Of a DNA stretch of 6,822 bases, positions 5,539-6,822 are shown one piece after another. The stretch spans positions 1 through 6,822 of the forward strand of contig CAMLSI010000295.1 of assembly GCA_946482585.1 (NCBI GenBank), written 5' to 3'. The notes under the pieces are model-generated. The model was given only the letters and a program-made list of their open reading frames with translations. It was not told the DNA's origin and did no database searches. Origin of the DNA: an uncultured Lysobacteraceae bacterium. Lineage in GTDB: Bacteria; Pseudomonadota; Gammaproteobacteria; Xanthomonadales; Rhodanobacteraceae. A program made the translations under genes and the position numbers. Each line of letters opens with the position of its first letter. The first letter of the stretch is position 1.

Positions 5539-6811
5539 AAAAGAAACCATCCATGCCGCCGACGCCAGGCAGGTTCTGCCGGCCCGCGCCCGCGGCGCGA
5601 CCGAAGCGCGAGGGTATCGCGTCGACGGCGCGCGCGCCCCGGGTGCGCGCCAGGAAGGCGTCGACCTGCTGCGCGTTCTCGCGCGGCAGGATCGAGCAGG
5701 TCGCGTAGACGAGACGGCCGCCGGGACGCAGCAGCGGCCACAGTGCGTCGAGCAGCTGCGCCTGCTCCGCTGCGGCGCGCTCGACGTCGCCGGCGCGGCG
5801 GTGCAATCGGATGTCGGGCTGACGCCGGATAACACCGGTCGCCGTGCACGGGGCATCGAGCAGGATGCGATCGAACGGGCGCCCGTCCCACCAGTCGGCG
5901 GTCGCCGCGGCGTCGCCGGCCACGGTCCGTGCCGAAAGGCCCAGCCGCGCGAGATTGTCGCGCACCTGCACGAGTCGCTGCGGGTCGCGGTCGAGCGCGA
6001 GCAGGTCGAGCGCATGCCGTTCGAGGCAGTGCGCGGTCTTGCCGCCGGGCGCGGCGCACGCGTCGAGCACGCGCAGTCCGTCGCGGAGGTCGAGCAGGTC
6101 CGGAGCGAGTTGCGCCGCGCCGTCCTGCACCGAAAAATCACCAACCGCATAGCCCGGCAGCGCGGTCACGTCGGTACTCTCCTCGAGCACGACGGCATCG
6201 GGCAGCCATTCGTGCGCGGATGCGGCATGGCCTGCGGCGAGCAGCCGCCCGGCGAGCGCCTCCGCCTGCGTGCGGCGGCGATTCGCACGCAGCACGAGCG
6301 CGCCCGGCGTGTTGTTCGCGGCGAGAATCGCGTCGACGTCATCCGGCCAGTCGCGCGCGATCTGCTGCACGAGCCAGGCCGGATGCGCGCTGGCGAAGAG
6401 ACGATCGGCGGCCGCCGCATCGAGCGACGCGCGCTCGCGCAGGAAGCGGCGCAGAACGGCATTGACGAGCCCCGCGAGCTGCGGCCGCTTCAGTGCGCGG
6501 ACCGCCTCGACGGTGCCGGCGACAGCGGCGTATTCGGGCAGCGCGAGCACAGCGAGCTGCACGAGCCCGATCACGAGCAGCGCGTGCACGACGGGCTCGC
6601 GTCCGCGCAACGGTTTCTGCAACAGGCGACCGAGCATCGCGTCGTAGCGCAGCCACCAGCGGGCGCCTTCATGGAGCAGCGCCGAGACGAATGCGCGATC
6701 GCGCGCGTCGGTCAGCCGCGGCGCGACCTCGGCGAAGGCGCTGCGCAACGACACGCCGCCGCGTACGACCTGGTCGAGGGCCTGTGCGGCAAGCGCGCGC
6801 GCGTCGTTCAT
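5510..6811 (-). CDS. rsmB: 16S rRNA (cytosine-967 C5) methyltransferase RsmB
   Basis: A 433-residue protein, close to the E. coli enzyme's 429. RsmB uses S-adenosylmethionine to methylate C967 of 16S rRNA in the cytoplasm. Residues 1 to about 130 form the NusB-like RNA-binding domain (ARALAAQALDQVVRGGVSL; later VNAVLRRFLRER). The Rossmann methyltransferase follows: the pre-motif GDFSVQDGAAQLAP (224-237), SAM motif I VLDACAAPGGKTAH (248-261), LALDRDPQRL (271-280), motif IV LLDAPCTATGVIRRQPDIR with C322, and motif VI YATCSILPREN with the catalytic nucleophile C372. The end has the usual LPGVGGMDGFFYA. Both cysteines of the two-cysteine m5C mechanism are present. The ATG at 6811 gives a normal N-terminus; only 11 bases precede it, so its ribosome binding site is not visible. 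In many relatives fmt lies immediately upstream, outside this window. The gene heads the coupled series with DUF4390 and the sensor kinase. Confidence 0.96.
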   Translation of the reverse strand: MNDARALAAQALDQVVRGGVSLRSAFAEVAPRLTDARDRAFVSALLHEGARWWLRYDAMLGRLLQKPLRGREPVVHALLVIGLVQLAVLALPEYAAVAGTVEAVRALKRPQLAGLVNAVLRRFLRERASLDAAAADRLFASAHPAWLVQQIARDWPDDVDAILAANNTPGALVLRANRRRTQAEALAGRLLAAGHAASAHEWLPDAVVLEESTDVTALPGYAVGDFSVQDGAAQLAPDLLDLRDGLRVLDACAAPGGKTAHCLERHALDLLALDRDPQRLVQVRDNLARLGLSARTVAGDAAATADWWDGRPFDRILLDAPCTATGVIRRQPDIRLHRRAGDVERAAAEQAQLLDALWPLLRPGGRLVYATCSILPRENAQQVDAFLARTRGARAVDAIPSRFGRAAGAGRQNLPGVGGMDGFFYAIVEKEIR

Positions 6812-6822
6812 GCGGCCGGCCG

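Noticed and set aside
5539..6150. Upstream extension of the DUF4390 frame to a 400-residue protein
   Set aside because: The extra 204 residues are a serine/arginine-rich shadow of rsmB. The signal peptide begins at the 5538 (or 5550) start, with a good ribosome binding site.

Overview
This is a GC-rich chromosomal window with strong G/C preference at third codon positions. It looks like core genome of a Gram-negative proteobacterium. The order rsmB, then a DUF4390 gene, then an NtrY-type histidine kinase is typical of Beta- and Gammaproteobacteria. My leaning is the Lysobacterales (Xanthomonadales) or a relative, but this rests on gene order and remembered family resemblance, not on a search. 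I see no mobile element, CRISPR array, tRNA or rRNA.

Layout: positions 2-343 (+) hold the 3' end of a family-2 glycosyltransferase of the LPS-core (WaaE/KdtX-like) type. It converges on a minus-strand series filling the rest of the window. In transcription order, right to left, these are: rsmB (6811-5510), a DUF4390 putative lipoprotein (5538-4948), an NtrY-like sensor kinase (4972-2807), an ArnT-like polytopic glycosyltransferase (2687-951) and a 166-residue uncharacterised two-segment protein (859-359).

The first three minus-strand genes overlap by 29 and 25 nt and almost certainly form one translationally coupled operon: 16S rRNA methylation, an envelope protein and a membrane sensor. A 119-bp gap with a perfect 8-bp hairpin separates the kinase from the ArnT-like gene. 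A 91-bp gap with a plausible sigma70 promoter separates that gene from the small protein gene. The ArnT-like enzyme and the glycosyltransferase on the other strand both suggest envelope glycan or lipid A work, though they face each other and are not co-transcribed.

The most notable point is an absence. The NtrX response regulator that normally follows this kinase is missing, and the ArnT-like gene occupies its place. Otherwise the window is ordinary, and I found no convincing new system. The long plus-strand open frames opposite the kinase and ArnT genes are GC-driven shadows.
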